Assembly: GCF_000234095.1 (NCBI RefSeq)
Contig: NZ_JH376800.1
Location: forward strand, 425,274-489,273
Direction of reading: 5' to 3'
Length of the DNA: 64,000 bases
From: Centipeda infelix ATCC 43532
GTDB lineage: Bacteria; Bacillota; Negativicutes; Selenomonadales; Selenomonadaceae
The notes under the pieces were generated by a model. The model worked only from the letters and a program-made list of their open reading frames with translations. It searched no databases and had not been told where the DNA came from. Made by a program: the position numbers and the translations under genes. Numbering within the stretch: the stretch's first letter is position 1; each line of letters begins with the position of its first letter. This document shows, piece by piece, positions 36,033 to 44,379 of the stretch.

Positions 36033-36797
36033 ATGGCGCTCTCTTTTCACGATATTTGGAGGGAATACTCCTTGAGTGAACGGGTTAATATACTGGGCGT
36101 GCATGTCGATGCGGTCACGATGACGGAGGCGGTTGCCGCCGTGCGTTCCTATATGGACGAGCGTGCGGGCGTGATGATTGCCACGGCAAACGCGGAGATG
36201 ATTATGCGTGCGACGCATGACCCCGAACTGTGCGACATCCTCAATGCTGCGGCACTCGTCGTGGCGGACGGGGCGGGGACGGTCTGGGCGGCGCGCCACC
36301 TCGGGCATCGGATGCCCGAGCGTGTGGCGGGCTATGATCTCGCGCAGGAACTGCTGCGTGCGGCTCCCTCAGAGGGGCGGCGTATCTACTTCTTCGGCTC
36401 TGCGCCCGGCGTTGCGGAGAAGGCAAAGGCAAAGGCGGAGAAGCTGTACCCCGGCATCGAGATTGTCGGTGTGCGCGATGGCTACTTCAAGCCGGAGGAC
36501 AATGCGGCGATCATCGAGGAGATTAAGGCCGCGAAGCCTGACCTCCTGCTTGTCGCACTTGGCGTGCCGAAGCAGGAGAAGTGGATTGCCGCACATCTGG
36601 CGGAGCTCGGCGTGCCCGTTGCCATCGGTGTCGGCGGGACGCTCGACGTAATGGCGGGGGTGATGAAGCGCGCACCGCGCTGGATGCAGAAGGCAAAACT
36701 CGAATGGCTCTTTCGCGGGATGCTTCAGCCGAAGCGTGCGGGTCGATTGCTTGCACTGCCGAAATTCGTGTGGAAGGTGCACGCCTCGCGAAAATAA
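36033..36797 (+). CDS. WecG/TagA/CpsF-family glycosyltransferase (GT26)
   Basis: The 254-residue protein belongs to the family that adds N-acetylmannosamine or its uronic acid to undecaprenyl-linked GlcNAc. Key segments are VNILGVHVDAVTM, TANAEMIMRA with the probable catalytic Asn/Asp region, GYDLAQELL, FFGSAPGVAEKAK, and VALGVPKQEKWI. ATG 36033 follows AGAGGAGGG at 36015-36023. A TTG at 36072, with GGAGGG at 36058-36063, is an equally plausible start and gives the more usual length. The product's surface polymer is unknown. Confidence 0.88.
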   Translation: MALSFHDIWREYSLSERVNILGVHVDAVTMTEAVAAVRSYMDERAGVMIATANAEMIMRATHDPELCDILNAAALVVADGAGTVWAARHLGHRMPERVAGYDLAQELLRAAPSEGRRIYFFGSAPGVAEKAKAKAEKLYPGIEIVGVRDGYFKPEDNAAIIEEIKAAKPDLLLVALGVPKQEKWIAAHLAELGVPVAIGVGGTLDVMAGVMKRAPRWMQKAKLEWLFRGMLQPKRAGRLLALPKFVWKVHASRK

Positions 36798-36828
36798 AAG
36801 CACATATTTTGGAATCTGTTATCTCGCG

Positions 36829-37149
36829 TGCTCCACGCAAACGCTTAGTTGCGCAAGCGGCCGCGTTCTTGTTCGCCTAAATACCGGCGCACTTCTTAAG
36901 GAATCGCTGATAAAATGAAGTCCGTCAGATTGGCGTAGATTTTTCGTCCGAACAAGGAGGAAAACCGGACGCATAGCAGGGCTATGTGGAGGATTTTCCG
37001 ACGAAGTGCGGGCAAAAAAGATGCGCTAAGATGACGGGGCTGAATTTATCAGTGCTTCCTTAAACGCGCTTCGCTTGAACGAAAGAAGTACGCCGGGGGC
37101 GAGTCGAACGCTTTCTCCGCTTGCTCCACTAGGGTTTGCTTAGGAGCAT
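36829..37149. repeat. Long imperfect palindrome split by MITE copy C
   Basis: The arms 36829-36897 and 37083-37149 are complementary with scattered mismatches; shared blocks include ACTTCTT/AAGAAGT, GCAAGCGG/CCGCTTGC, GCGTTC/GAACGC and TGCTCC/GGAGCA. The MITE-like element lies inside the loop. No ORF is supported here. The 473-bp gap between the WecG-type gene and psd holds this structure and the psd promoter. Confidence 0.75.
36900..37059 (+). repeat. MITE-like element, copy C (160 bp)
   Basis: Same terminal inverted repeats as copies A and B, flanked on both sides by TTAA (36896-36899 and 37060-37063), a probable target duplication. It differs from copy B at only a handful of positions by eye. 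Confidence 0.88.
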
Positions 37150-37201
37150 CGCAGACTGTGTTCCCGCATAACTTTGTCATAGAGGCAATACAAGTTATCT
37201 G

Positions 37202-37230
37202 TGGACAAAGAATAGGCTTTCCATTATAAT
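37202..37230 (+). promoter_or_regulatory. Sigma-A promoter of psd-pssA
   Basis: TGGACA at 37202-37207 (one mismatch) and perfect TATAAT at 37225-37230 with a 17-bp spacer. Confidence 0.75.
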
Positions 37231-37269
37231 TGATGGAAGTGCAATCATTTGATAAGGAGGCGGATGCGC

Positions 37270-37902
37270 ATGGTCATTGTAAGCGAGGGCTATAAGTTTA
37301 TCGGCGCGGCGCTTATTTTGGCTGTTATTCTCGGATTCTTTGCACATCCGTACGCAGCGATTCCATTTGTCGTGCTCGCGTGCTACTTTGCATATTTCTT
37401 CCGCAGTCCTGCGCGTGAGATCGTGCAGGACGTGAATCACATCCTCTCTCCCGCAGACGGAACGGTCACGGAGATCTCATCCGTCGGGATGGACGACTTC
37501 GTGGGGGAGAAGTGCAATAAGATCGTCATCTTTATGTCGGTGTTCAACGTCCACGTCAACCGCAGTCCCATCAATGGGGAGATCAAGCTCCAAAAATACT
37601 ACTGCGGACGCTTTCAGCCTGCGTATAAGGATGAGGTAGGCTTTGAAAACGAGCACCATCTGATCGGCATTGACCGCGGCGATCTGCGCATCACGGTGAA
37701 GCAGATTGCGGGCATCCTTGCGCGCCGCATCGTCTCGTGGGTGACGCTCGACGATCGGCTGCGGCAGGGCGACATTTACGGCATGATCCGCTTCGGCTCG
37801 TGCCTTGAGATCGTCATGCCCGAGCGCGCAGCGATCTTGGTGCAAAAGGGCGAAAAGGTGCAGGGCGGCAAGACCGTTCTGGGGAGGCTCGAAAGCGAAT
37901 GA
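37270..37902 (+). CDS. psd: Phosphatidylserine decarboxylase proenzyme
   Basis: A short-form (archaeal-type, about 210 residues) phosphatidylserine decarboxylase that makes phosphatidylethanolamine. A hydrophobic N-terminal hairpin (about 7-45) anchors it. LSPADGTV is near 58-65, the FMSVFNVHVNR segment near 87-97, and the self-cleavage site is the Gly-Ser of RFGSC near 176-180, from which the pyruvoyl group forms. ATG 37270 is spaced 9 nt from AAGGAGG. The end overlaps pssA by 4 bp. Confidence 0.94.
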   Translation: MVIVSEGYKFIGAALILAVILGFFAHPYAAIPFVVLACYFAYFFRSPAREIVQDVNHILSPADGTVTEISSVGMDDFVGEKCNKIVIFMSVFNVHVNRSPINGEIKLQKYYCGRFQPAYKDEVGFENEHHLIGIDRGDLRITVKQIAGILARRIVSWVTLDDRLRQGDIYGMIRFGSCLEIVMPERAAILVQKGEKVQGGKTVLGRLESE

Positions 37903-38612
37903 ATTACAGACGGTTTCTGCCGAATCTGTGTACGGCAATGAATCTTGTCTTTGGAATGTGCTCAATTCTTTCGACGGTCGAGGGGTATCTTGACTGGGGC
38001 GCAATTTTCATCTTTTGCGCGCTCGTCGCAGATGGTCTGGACGGGCGCATTGCGCGTGCGTTTGGTGTGTCCAGCGAATTCGGCAAGGAAATGGACTCGC
38101 TCTGTGACCTTGGTTCGTTCGGCGTTGCACCTGCGATCCTTGCATGGACACTTGCCCTGCATAACTATGGTTTTCTCGGCATTGCCGTGACGATCTTCTT
38201 TGCCGTCTGCGGCATGTGGCGGCTCACGCGTTTTAACGTGAACGCGAGTGTCGTGCATGGCTACTTTATGGGGCTTGCGATTCCGGCGGGCGGCAATCTC
38301 GTCGCCATGTCGACGTGGCTCTTTCTCGAACTCAAGGTCGATCCGACCTCGTTCGGACTGGTCTACCCGATCGCCGTTGCTGTGACTGCATATCTGATGG
38401 TCAGTCATGTGCACTATCCCGATTTCAAGGGGGGCGGAGAGAAAATCTATATGGCCTCCAAAATTTTTGCGCTTGTCGTATTCGCTGCAATCCTCTATTT
38501 CGGCAGCGCAGCGATCCTGCCCGCTGTCTTTGCAGGGATCTTTGCGACCTATGCGCTCTTTGGGATTGTCAATCATGCGATTGCCGTTATGGCGCGTGCA
38601 AAGGAAGGCTGA
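37899..38612 (+). CDS. pssA: CDP-diacylglycerol-serine O-phosphatidyltransferase
   Basis: A 237-residue membrane enzyme making phosphatidylserine, the substrate for psd. The CDP-alcohol phosphotransferase motif DGLDGRIARAF...GKEMDSLCD is near 46-70. Around six to eight membrane helices follow. Psd and pssA overlap by 4 bp (ATGA), so the two-step PE route is one unit. Confidence 0.95.
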   Translation: MNYRRFLPNLCTAMNLVFGMCSILSTVEGYLDWGAIFIFCALVADGLDGRIARAFGVSSEFGKEMDSLCDLGSFGVAPAILAWTLALHNYGFLGIAVTIFFAVCGMWRLTRFNVNASVVHGYFMGLAIPAGGNLVAMSTWLFLELKVDPTSFGLVYPIAVAVTAYLMVSHVHYPDFKGGGEKIYMASKIFALVVFAAILYFGSAAILPAVFAGIFATYALFGIVNHAIAVMARAKEG

Positions 38613-38618
38613 ACCCAC

Positions 38619-39893
38619 ATGACTGAGTTCGTTCAATTTGTTTCGCCCTATCTTCCGGCACATATCTTCGACATCATCATGGTGCCGATGCAGATCATTC
38701 TGCTGCTCTTTACCCTCTATTTTTTCTTTATCGGCTTCTGCTGTCTCTGGCGGCGGAGGGAGCAGAAGATCCTGACCCCCGAAAAGACTTTTGCCGTTGT
38801 GGTCGCCGCACACAATGAAGCGGCGGTCATCGGTCAGCTGATCGAAAATCTGAAACGCCTCGACTATCCCGAGGAACTCTATGACATCTATGTCATTGCG
38901 GACAACTGCACGGACGAGACGGCACAGATCGCGGGGGACGCGGGTGCGATTGTCTGTGAGCGCACGCATCCGACGAAAAAGAGCAAGGGGTTTGCACTCG
39001 AGTGGATGTTTGAACGTCTCTTCGAAATGGACAAGGAATACGATGCGATTGCGATTTTCGACGCAGACAACCTCGTTCATCCGAACTTTCTCAAGGAGAT
39101 GAACAACCGTCTGCTCAAGGGCGACAAGGTCATTCAGGGCTTTCTCGATGCGAAGAACCCTTACGACACCTGGGTTGCGGGGACGTTTGCAATTGCGTTC
39201 TGGGTCATTGACCACATTTCCCATCTCGCCAAGACGAACATCGGGCTTTCCGCGTGTCTCGGCGGCACGGGCATGTGCATTACGACAGATGTGTTGAAAC
39301 GGCACGGTTGGCGTGCGACCTGTCTCACGGAGGACATGGAGTTCACGATGAAGCTGCTCGCGGAGGGAATCAAGACGACGTGGGCACACGATGCCATCGT
39401 CTATGATGAAAAGCCGCTGACGTTCAAGCAGGCGTGGAATCAGCGCCGCCGTTGGGCACAGGGGCAGTTTGACGTGGCGCACCGTTTCATTCCGACGATG
39501 ATCCGCGAGGGCTGGAAGCGTCGCGACATTCGCATCTGGGACGGCTGCATCTATCTGCTGCAGCCGCATTTCCTGATGATGTCGACGTTTTTCATCATCA
39601 TCAGCTATGTGCAGCTCGCATTCCCACCGTTCTATACGAGCATCTATAAGTTCCTGCCGTCGCAGCTCATGACCGCGATTATGATCGGGCAGTACGTCCT
39701 GCCCATGATTATCCTCATCAAGGTGCGTGCAAAGCTGAAGGCATGGTTTTATCTGCTGCTCTACCCGGTGTTCATCTACTCGTGGATTCCGATTATCTTC
39801 CTCGGATTCATCCACCGCAACGAGCACGAGTGGAGCCATACAAAGCATACGCGCGCCATGAGCATGGATGAGGTCATGAGCGACGTGAAGTGA
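38619..39893 (+). CDS. Membrane GT2 glycosyltransferase (cellulose synthase/NAG-transferase-like)
   Basis: The 424-residue protein has an N-terminal membrane helix (about 20-43), a GT2 domain with VVVAAHNEAAV near 64-74, IADNCTDET near 93-101 and IFDADN near 146-151, then TEDMEFTMK and the QRRRWAQGQ processive-type motif, and three or four C-terminal membrane helices (about 300-400). Processive membrane transferases of this kind make polysaccharides or modify lipids. The product is not known. It is 6 bp after pssA, so a lipid-linked role is possible. Confidence 0.87.
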   Translation: MTEFVQFVSPYLPAHIFDIIMVPMQIILLLFTLYFFFIGFCCLWRRREQKILTPEKTFAVVVAAHNEAAVIGQLIENLKRLDYPEELYDIYVIADNCTDETAQIAGDAGAIVCERTHPTKKSKGFALEWMFERLFEMDKEYDAIAIFDADNLVHPNFLKEMNNRLLKGDKVIQGFLDAKNPYDTWVAGTFAIAFWVIDHISHLAKTNIGLSACLGGTGMCITTDVLKRHGWRATCLTEDMEFTMKLLAEGIKTTWAHDAIVYDEKPLTFKQAWNQRRRWAQGQFDVAHRFIPTMIREGWKRRDIRIWDGCIYLLQPHFLMMSTFFIIISYVQLAFPPFYTSIYKFLPSQLMTAIMIGQYVLPMIILIKVRAKLKAWFYLLLYPVFIYSWIPIIFLGFIHRNEHEWSHTKHTRAMSMDEVMSDVK

Positions 39894-39927
39894 AAAAGGG
39901 GCGCCCCTATCGGCTCGCCGAGCTCGC

Positions 39928-40016
39928 CACTTCCCCCGTTTCGACGGGGGAAGCTAATATGCCGTTATCCTAAGCCTTCCCCGTATGACGGGGAAGGGGG
40001 ACCGCGTAAGCGGTGG
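39928..40016 (-). repeat. Dispersed GC-rich hairpin repeats (two units)
   Basis: Two adjacent hairpins: CTTCCCCCGT-TTCG-ACGGGGGAAG at 39930-39953 and CCTTCCCCGT/ACGGGGAAGG at 39975-39997, then ACCGC-GTAA-GCGGT at 40001-40014. The second unit plus the small hairpin match the repeat at 19138 on the opposite strand. They lie between the glycosyltransferase and queD. Confidence 0.7.
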
Positions 40017-40032
40017 AAGGGGCACGAAGAAG

Positions 40033-40068
40033 GGCTGTTGTACGAAGTTTTAGCTTTGTGCAGCAGCC
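40033..40068 (+). promoter_or_regulatory. Stable hairpin in the queD leader
   Basis: A 15-bp fully paired stem (three G-U pairs), 40033-40047 with 40054-40068 and a 6-nt loop, ends 23 bp before the queD ATG. It has only a short T run after it, so it could be a terminator or a leader control element. It does not look like a known preQ1 riboswitch. Confidence 0.4.
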
Positions 40069-40091
40069 TATTTCAATAAAAGGAGAACATT

Positions 40092-40472
40092 ATGTATACA
40101 TTACGCGTCGAGGGCGCATTCGAGGCGGCGCACCGCGTCGTGAACTATCCCGGCAAATGCGACCGTCTGCATGGGCACAACTGGGTGCTCGAGGCAACGT
40201 TTCAGGGGACGCAGCTCGATGAACTCGGAATGCTGATCGACTTCAAGATTGCGAAAAAGGCACTTGCCGAAATATTGGACGAGTTCGATCACTATTATCT
40301 GAACGATCTTCCTCCGTTTCATGATGGGGTGAATCCAACGGCAGAAAATCTGGCACGCATCATCTTCGAGCGGCTTGCGGCGTGTGAGGCGGTTGTGGCA
40401 TCTCCCGCAGAGCTGACCGCGCTGACCGTCTGGGAGTCGCCGAAGTCCTCTGTCACCTATACAAAGGACTGA
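40092..40472 (+). CDS. queD: 6-carboxy-5,6,7,8-tetrahydropterin synthase
   Basis: QueD converts 7,8-dihydroneopterin triphosphate to 6-carboxytetrahydropterin in queuosine synthesis. Zinc histidines are in EAAHRV and HGHNW, and the catalytic cysteine is in the GKCDRLHGHNW segment near 19-29. PTAENLARIIF and the closing WESPKSSVTY are family features. Length 126. AAAGGAG lies before the ATG. queE starts 1 bp after the stop. Confidence 0.95.
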   Translation: MYTLRVEGAFEAAHRVVNYPGKCDRLHGHNWVLEATFQGTQLDELGMLIDFKIAKKALAEILDEFDHYYLNDLPPFHDGVNPTAENLARIIFERLAACEAVVASPAELTALTVWESPKSSVTYTKD

Positions 40473-40473
40473 T

Positions 40474-41205
40474 ATGCGCGAGAACATCATCGAAATCTTT
40501 TCCTCCATACAAGGGGAGGGGAAATACGTCGGCTGCCGTCAGATCTTCGTGCGGCTTGAGGGCTGCAACCTCGACTGCACTTACTGCGATACAGAGAACG
40601 AGATCGGTCGGCATCCCACCTGCATGGTCGAGGAACGGGCGGGTACGCATGAACTCGTTCCATACGAAAATCCTCTTTCGGTGGAGAAGGTGGCGGAGAT
40701 TGTCACGCATCTTACGGGGGCTGTCCCGCATCACTCGCTCAGCATCACGGGCGGGGAGCCGCTGCTTCATGTTCCCTTTATCAAGGAGCTTGCGGCACAT
40801 ATCGACCTGCCCATTTTCCTGGAAACAAATGGAACGCTCGACAGAGCTCTTGCAGAGTGCATCGACTGTATTTCACACATCAGCATGGATCTGAAACTGC
40901 CCGATGTTCTGTCTGCACCTGTCTGGGATGCGCACGCGCGCTTTCTTGAGATTGCGCACACGAAAGATGTCTACGTCAAGGTTGTCGTCGCGGCAGAGAC
41001 ACGCGCAGAGGATGTGGAGCATGCGACGCACCTCGTCGCCGACATCGCACCCGCGACGCTCCTCATCCTCCAACCCGTCACGCCCTACGGTGGCTGCACC
41101 GCACCTACACCCGCACGGCTCCTTGAACTCCAACGTATCGCTCTGTGCCATCTGTCCGATGTCCGCATCATCCCGCAGACCCATCGGATGATGGATTTGC
41201 TGTGA
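40474..41205 (+). CDS. queE: 7-carboxy-7-deazaguanine synthase
   Basis: A radical SAM enzyme converting the QueD product to 7-carboxy-7-deazaguanine. SSIQGEGKYVG is near 10-20 and the cluster motif C-x3-C-x2-C is GCNLDCTYCDTE near 30-41. The SITGGEPLL glycine motif follows near 90. Length 243 is normal. It forms the queD-queE pair; queC and the precursor-making folE2 are at 54857-56334. Confidence 0.95.
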   Translation: MRENIIEIFSSIQGEGKYVGCRQIFVRLEGCNLDCTYCDTENEIGRHPTCMVEERAGTHELVPYENPLSVEKVAEIVTHLTGAVPHHSLSITGGEPLLHVPFIKELAAHIDLPIFLETNGTLDRALAECIDCISHISMDLKLPDVLSAPVWDAHARFLEIAHTKDVYVKVVVAAETRAEDVEHATHLVADIAPATLLILQPVTPYGGCTAPTPARLLELQRIALCHLSDVRIIPQTHRMMDLL

Positions 41206-41290
41206 AACATTGTCTCATTTATCACGAAAAACTATTGACGAATATGGTAAACTAAACGGATAGTTAATTGTTTTTAGAAAGCGAATATAC

Positions 41291-42112
41291 ATGAAGATCA
41301 TTGACGCTCATCTGCACTTTGGCAGAGGGGAGTATTTTGATACCGTGGCGCGGGCAGCGGGGCACGAGAATACGGAGGAGGCTCTGCGCCGCGACTTTCG
41401 TGCGTCGAACATTGTCCACGGCATCGTGATGGGCAATCTGCCTGTGGAGGAGACGAGTCCGAACTATCCAGATATCTTCCATTACTGCGTTGGCATCGGG
41501 GGCGACGGTGTGACGGAGATCGCGGAGGGGCGCATCGAAAAGATTTTGCCCGCGCTCGAACAGCATCTAAAAAATGAGCGATGTGTCGGCATCAAGCTCT
41601 ATCCGGGCTATCATTATTTCTATATCTATGACGATATGCTTGCGCCCGTCTACGAGCTTGCCGCACAGTACAAGAAGCCCGTTGCCGTGCACACGGGACT
41701 GACGGCGACGGAGAAGGCTCTGCTCAAATACGCGCACCCGAATGTGATGGATGAGGCGGCGACGAAGTTCCGCGCGGTGCATTTTGTTATGTGTCATTTT
41801 GGCGAACCGTATTTCACGGACGCAGTCGCCGTGATGGAGAAAAATCCGAATGTGAGTGCCGATCTCTCGGGGATGCTTGCGGGTAAAATTCAGGATTTTG
41901 AGCTATTCTGTACGCGCAAGAAGTTCTACATCGAGCAGCTGCGCGGATGGCTCGCATATCTCAATGCCTATGACCGCCTCATGTTCGGGACGGACTGGCC
42001 GCTTGCGAATTTTGATGACTACATTGCGTTCACGAAGCTGCTCATCCCCGAGGAGCATTGGAATGCGGTGTTCTATGACAATGCTGTGCGAATTTATCAT
42101 CTGCACTTATAA
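41291..42112 (+). CDS. Amidohydrolase family 2 (TIM-barrel metal hydrolase)
   Basis: A 273-residue protein with the amidohydrolase-2 fold: IIDAHLHFG near 3-11 carries the metal HxH, AVHTGLT near 136-142 the next histidine, and GTDWPL near 237-242 the late aspartate. Family members hydrolyse or decarboxylate a range of ring acids, so substrate cannot be stated. A weak TTGACG element is at 41235. It stands before the def-fmt operon and may be co-transcribed with it (13 bp gap). Confidence 0.85.
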   Translation: MKIIDAHLHFGRGEYFDTVARAAGHENTEEALRRDFRASNIVHGIVMGNLPVEETSPNYPDIFHYCVGIGGDGVTEIAEGRIEKILPALEQHLKNERCVGIKLYPGYHYFYIYDDMLAPVYELAAQYKKPVAVHTGLTATEKALLKYAHPNVMDEAATKFRAVHFVMCHFGEPYFTDAVAVMEKNPNVSADLSGMLAGKIQDFELFCTRKKFYIEQLRGWLAYLNAYDRLMFGTDWPLANFDDYIAFTKLLIPEEHWNAVFYDNAVRIYHLHL

Positions 42113-42125
42113 ACGAGGAAAATCT

Positions 42126-42596
42126 ATGGCAATACTGGAAATCAAAAAGGCGGGCGATCCCGTCCTGAAACAGGTGGCAGAACCGATTGAGCGGCTTACA
42201 AAGCGGCATCGGCAACTGCTTGACGATATGGCGGAGACGATGTACTCTGCCGATGGCGTGGGGCTTGCCGCGCCGCAGGTGGGGAAATCCCTGCGCATCG
42301 TGGTGATCGACGTGCAGGACGAGCACGGGCTGCTTGAACTTGTGAATCCCGTTATCACGATGCGTGAGGGCTCTGTGGTGGACTCGGAGGGGTGTCTCTC
42401 CGTGCCGCAGGTCTACGGCGATGTGGAGCGTGCGGAGCGGGTGACGGTGGAGTATACAGATCGGCGCAGTCGGCGGCGGACTCTGACGGCAGAGGGGCTC
42501 TTGGCGCGCTGTATTCAGCATGAGTGCGACCATCTCGACGGCAGGCTCTTTATCGATATTGCCGTGAGTTTGCGCAAGGCGGAGGAAAAGGAGTGA
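42126..42596 (+). CDS. def: Peptide deformylase
   Basis: A 156-residue metalloenzyme that removes the formyl group from new proteins. All three motifs are present: GVGLAAPQVG near 44-53, EGCLS with the metal Cys90, and HECDH with His132, Glu133 and His136. The open frame runs further upstream but family length supports ATG 42126. fmt follows within 5 bp. Confidence 0.97.
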   Translation: MAILEIKKAGDPVLKQVAEPIERLTKRHRQLLDDMAETMYSADGVGLAAPQVGKSLRIVVIDVQDEHGLLELVNPVITMREGSVVDSEGCLSVPQVYGDVERAERVTVEYTDRRSRRRTLTAEGLLARCIQHECDHLDGRLFIDIAVSLRKAEEKE

Positions 42597-42601
42597 CGAG
42601 G

Positions 42602-43540
42602 ATGCGTGTCGTCTTTATGGGGACACCGGATTTCGCAGTGCCGACACTTGCGGCGATTGCGGGACGATCCGACCTCGCGGAGGTCGTCGCCGCCATAACG
42701 CAGCCCGACCGCCCGCGTGGACGGGGTAAGAAGCTCAGTCCGTCGCCCGTGAAGGCATGGGCAGTGGCGCATGATATCCCCGTGCTTCAGCCCGTGCGTG
42801 CACGCGATGCGGCGTTTGTCACCGCATTTCGAGATTTGAAACCCGATGTGGCGGTTGTCGTCGCATTCGGTCAGATTCTCTCGCAGGAGGTGCTGGACGT
42901 GCCCGTGCACGGCTGCATCAATGTGCACGCATCCCTCCTGCCGAAGTACCGCGGGGCGGCACCGATTCAGCATGCTATTATGGCGGGCGAGCAGGTGACG
43001 GGCATCACGACGATGCAGATGGATGCGGGGCTTGATACGGGCGATATGCTTCTGTGGAGAGAAGTGCCGATTCATGCGGACACGACGTATGGCACACTGC
43101 ACGACGCACTGATGGAAACGGGGGCAAGTCTTCTCGTTGAGACGCTTGAGCGGCTTGCAGCAGGGACGCTCGTGCGCACACCGCAGACGGGTGCATCCTG
43201 CTATGCTGCGCGCATCACGCGCGAAACAGTCGCGATGGACTGGTCGAAAAAGGCGCAGGAGCTTGATGCCTTTGTGCGCGGATTGAACCCCGTGCCCTAT
43301 GCGCAGACTGCACTGGACGGTGCAGTCTACAAGATCGGTGCAATGCACCGTTCGGAGCGTACTGCAAGTGCGCCTGCAGGGACGATTGTCGTCGCCGACC
43401 GCAAGGCGGGGCTTGTCGTTGCTACGGGGGATGAGGATGTGGAAATCACAGAGATTCAAGCCCCCGGCAAGAAGATGATGGAGACGCGTGCCTTTTTGAA
43501 CGGTTATACACTTCCCGTCGGCGGAAGGTTTTCATCATGA
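42602..43540 (+). CDS. fmt: Methionyl-tRNA formyltransferase
   Basis: Adds formyl to initiator Met-tRNA using 10-formyltetrahydrofolate. FMGTPDFAVP is at 5-14, and the catalytic segment with NVHASLLPKYRGAAPIQ near 106-122 and the GDMLL aspartate follow. A C-terminal OB-like tRNA domain completes 312 residues. It overlaps the DUF116 gene by 4 bp in the def-fmt-DUF116-rsmB-rlmN unit. Confidence 0.97.
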   Translation: MRVVFMGTPDFAVPTLAAIAGRSDLAEVVAAITQPDRPRGRGKKLSPSPVKAWAVAHDIPVLQPVRARDAAFVTAFRDLKPDVAVVVAFGQILSQEVLDVPVHGCINVHASLLPKYRGAAPIQHAIMAGEQVTGITTMQMDAGLDTGDMLLWREVPIHADTTYGTLHDALMETGASLLVETLERLAAGTLVRTPQTGASCYAARITRETVAMDWSKKAQELDAFVRGLNPVPYAQTALDGAVYKIGAMHRSERTASAPAGTIVVADRKAGLVVATGDEDVEITEIQAPGKKMMETRAFLNGYTLPVGGRFSS

Positions 43541-44379
43541 GTGGGCAGACATTGACAGTGAACGGCAAGACGGCGGGCGAGAAAAAGACCATCGCACTTC
43601 CATCGCGTCCGAAAAAGCGGCTTTTCATCGGTATGCTGCTCCTTGTGACGGTGCTTGCGGCGATGCTCCTCTTTGGGATCTGGTACATCGGCGTACCTGG
43701 GCTTGAGCGTATTCAGCCGGCTCTGCCGTGGGTCATTGGGGGCGCGTTGACGCTCGCCGTTCTGTTGTCCTTCTTTGGAATCTTCAATATGGTGCTGGCA
43801 ATTGCAGGGCTTCCGTACCTGCCGTGGATGAAACGGCAGACCTATGAGCTCATCAATCTGCTCTTTCCCGCAGCCGTGCGTCTCGGGGCAATTTTCGGCG
43901 TGAAGCGGCGGAAACTCGAAGGATCATTTATTGCTGTGAGCAATCTGCTCTTTCACCGCATGCACATCCGCGTGCCCGCGAACCGTCTGCTCGTTGTCAC
44001 GCCGCACTGTCTGCAGCTTGCGAGCTGCCCACACAAGGTGACGCGCGACCCGAACAACTGCAAGCGATGCGGCGGGTGCAACATCGGTGATCTCGTGGCA
44101 CTCGCGGAGGAGATGGGCTTTCACTTTTTTGTGGCGACGGGCGGCACGCTTGCCCGCCAGATCATCTACAATATGCGCCCGAAAGCGGTGCTTGCGATTG
44201 CGTGCGAGCGCGACCTGATGAGCGGTATACAGGACGTTTTCCCGCTGCCGGCGGTGGGTGTGCTCAATATCCGCCCGAACGGTCCGTGCTACAATACGAG
44301 CGTGGACATGGGCGAGGTGCGCCGTCAGTTGGAGGAGATCATTGAACCGCCATCGGACGACACGAGAAAGGGGGCATAA
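43537..44379 (+). CDS. DUF116 membrane protein with cysteine cluster
   Basis: A 280-residue protein with two membrane helices (about 28-50 and 62-88) and a cytoplasmic DUF116 domain. The domain contains a tight cysteine group (CPHKV, then CKRCGGC near 169-175) and a later CERD, suggesting an Fe-S cluster or zinc site. The family has no settled function. It is regularly found between fmt and rsmB in Clostridia and Negativicutes, as here, overlapping both neighbours by 1-4 bp. Confidence 0.85.
   Translation: MSGQTLTVNGKTAGEKKTIALPSRPKKRLFIGMLLLVTVLAAMLLFGIWYIGVPGLERIQPALPWVIGGALTLAVLLSFFGIFNMVLAIAGLPYLPWMKRQTYELINLLFPAAVRLGAIFGVKRRKLEGSFIAVSNLLFHRMHIRVPANRLLVVTPHCLQLASCPHKVTRDPNNCKRCGGCNIGDLVALAEEMGFHFFVATGGTLARQIIYNMRPKAVLAIACERDLMSGIQDVFPLPAVGVLNIRPNGPCYNTSVDMGEVRRQLEEIIEPPSDDTRKGA

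Noticed and set aside
34071-36308. 745-codon minus-strand open frame opposite aspS
   Set aside because: aspS on the plus strand has all class II synthetase motifs; the antisense frame has none.
37080-37135. Possible tRNA-like remnant in the right arm of the 37 kb palindrome
   Set aside because: A GTTCGACTC-like loop is seen on the minus strand, but no paired T-stem, anticodon arm or acceptor stem could be built.
37962-39848. 628-codon minus-strand open frame
   Set aside because: It is antisense to pssA and the membrane glycosyltransferase, with no domain and no ribosome-binding site.
40017-40091. preQ1 riboswitch before queD
   Set aside because: The expected short C-rich loop and A-rich tail of class I, or the larger class II structure, are not present; only a simple stem is seen.
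41235-41264. Promoter before the amidohydrolase
   Set aside because: TTGACG is good but the best -10 (GATAGT at 41259) is weak, so it is not listed as a feature.
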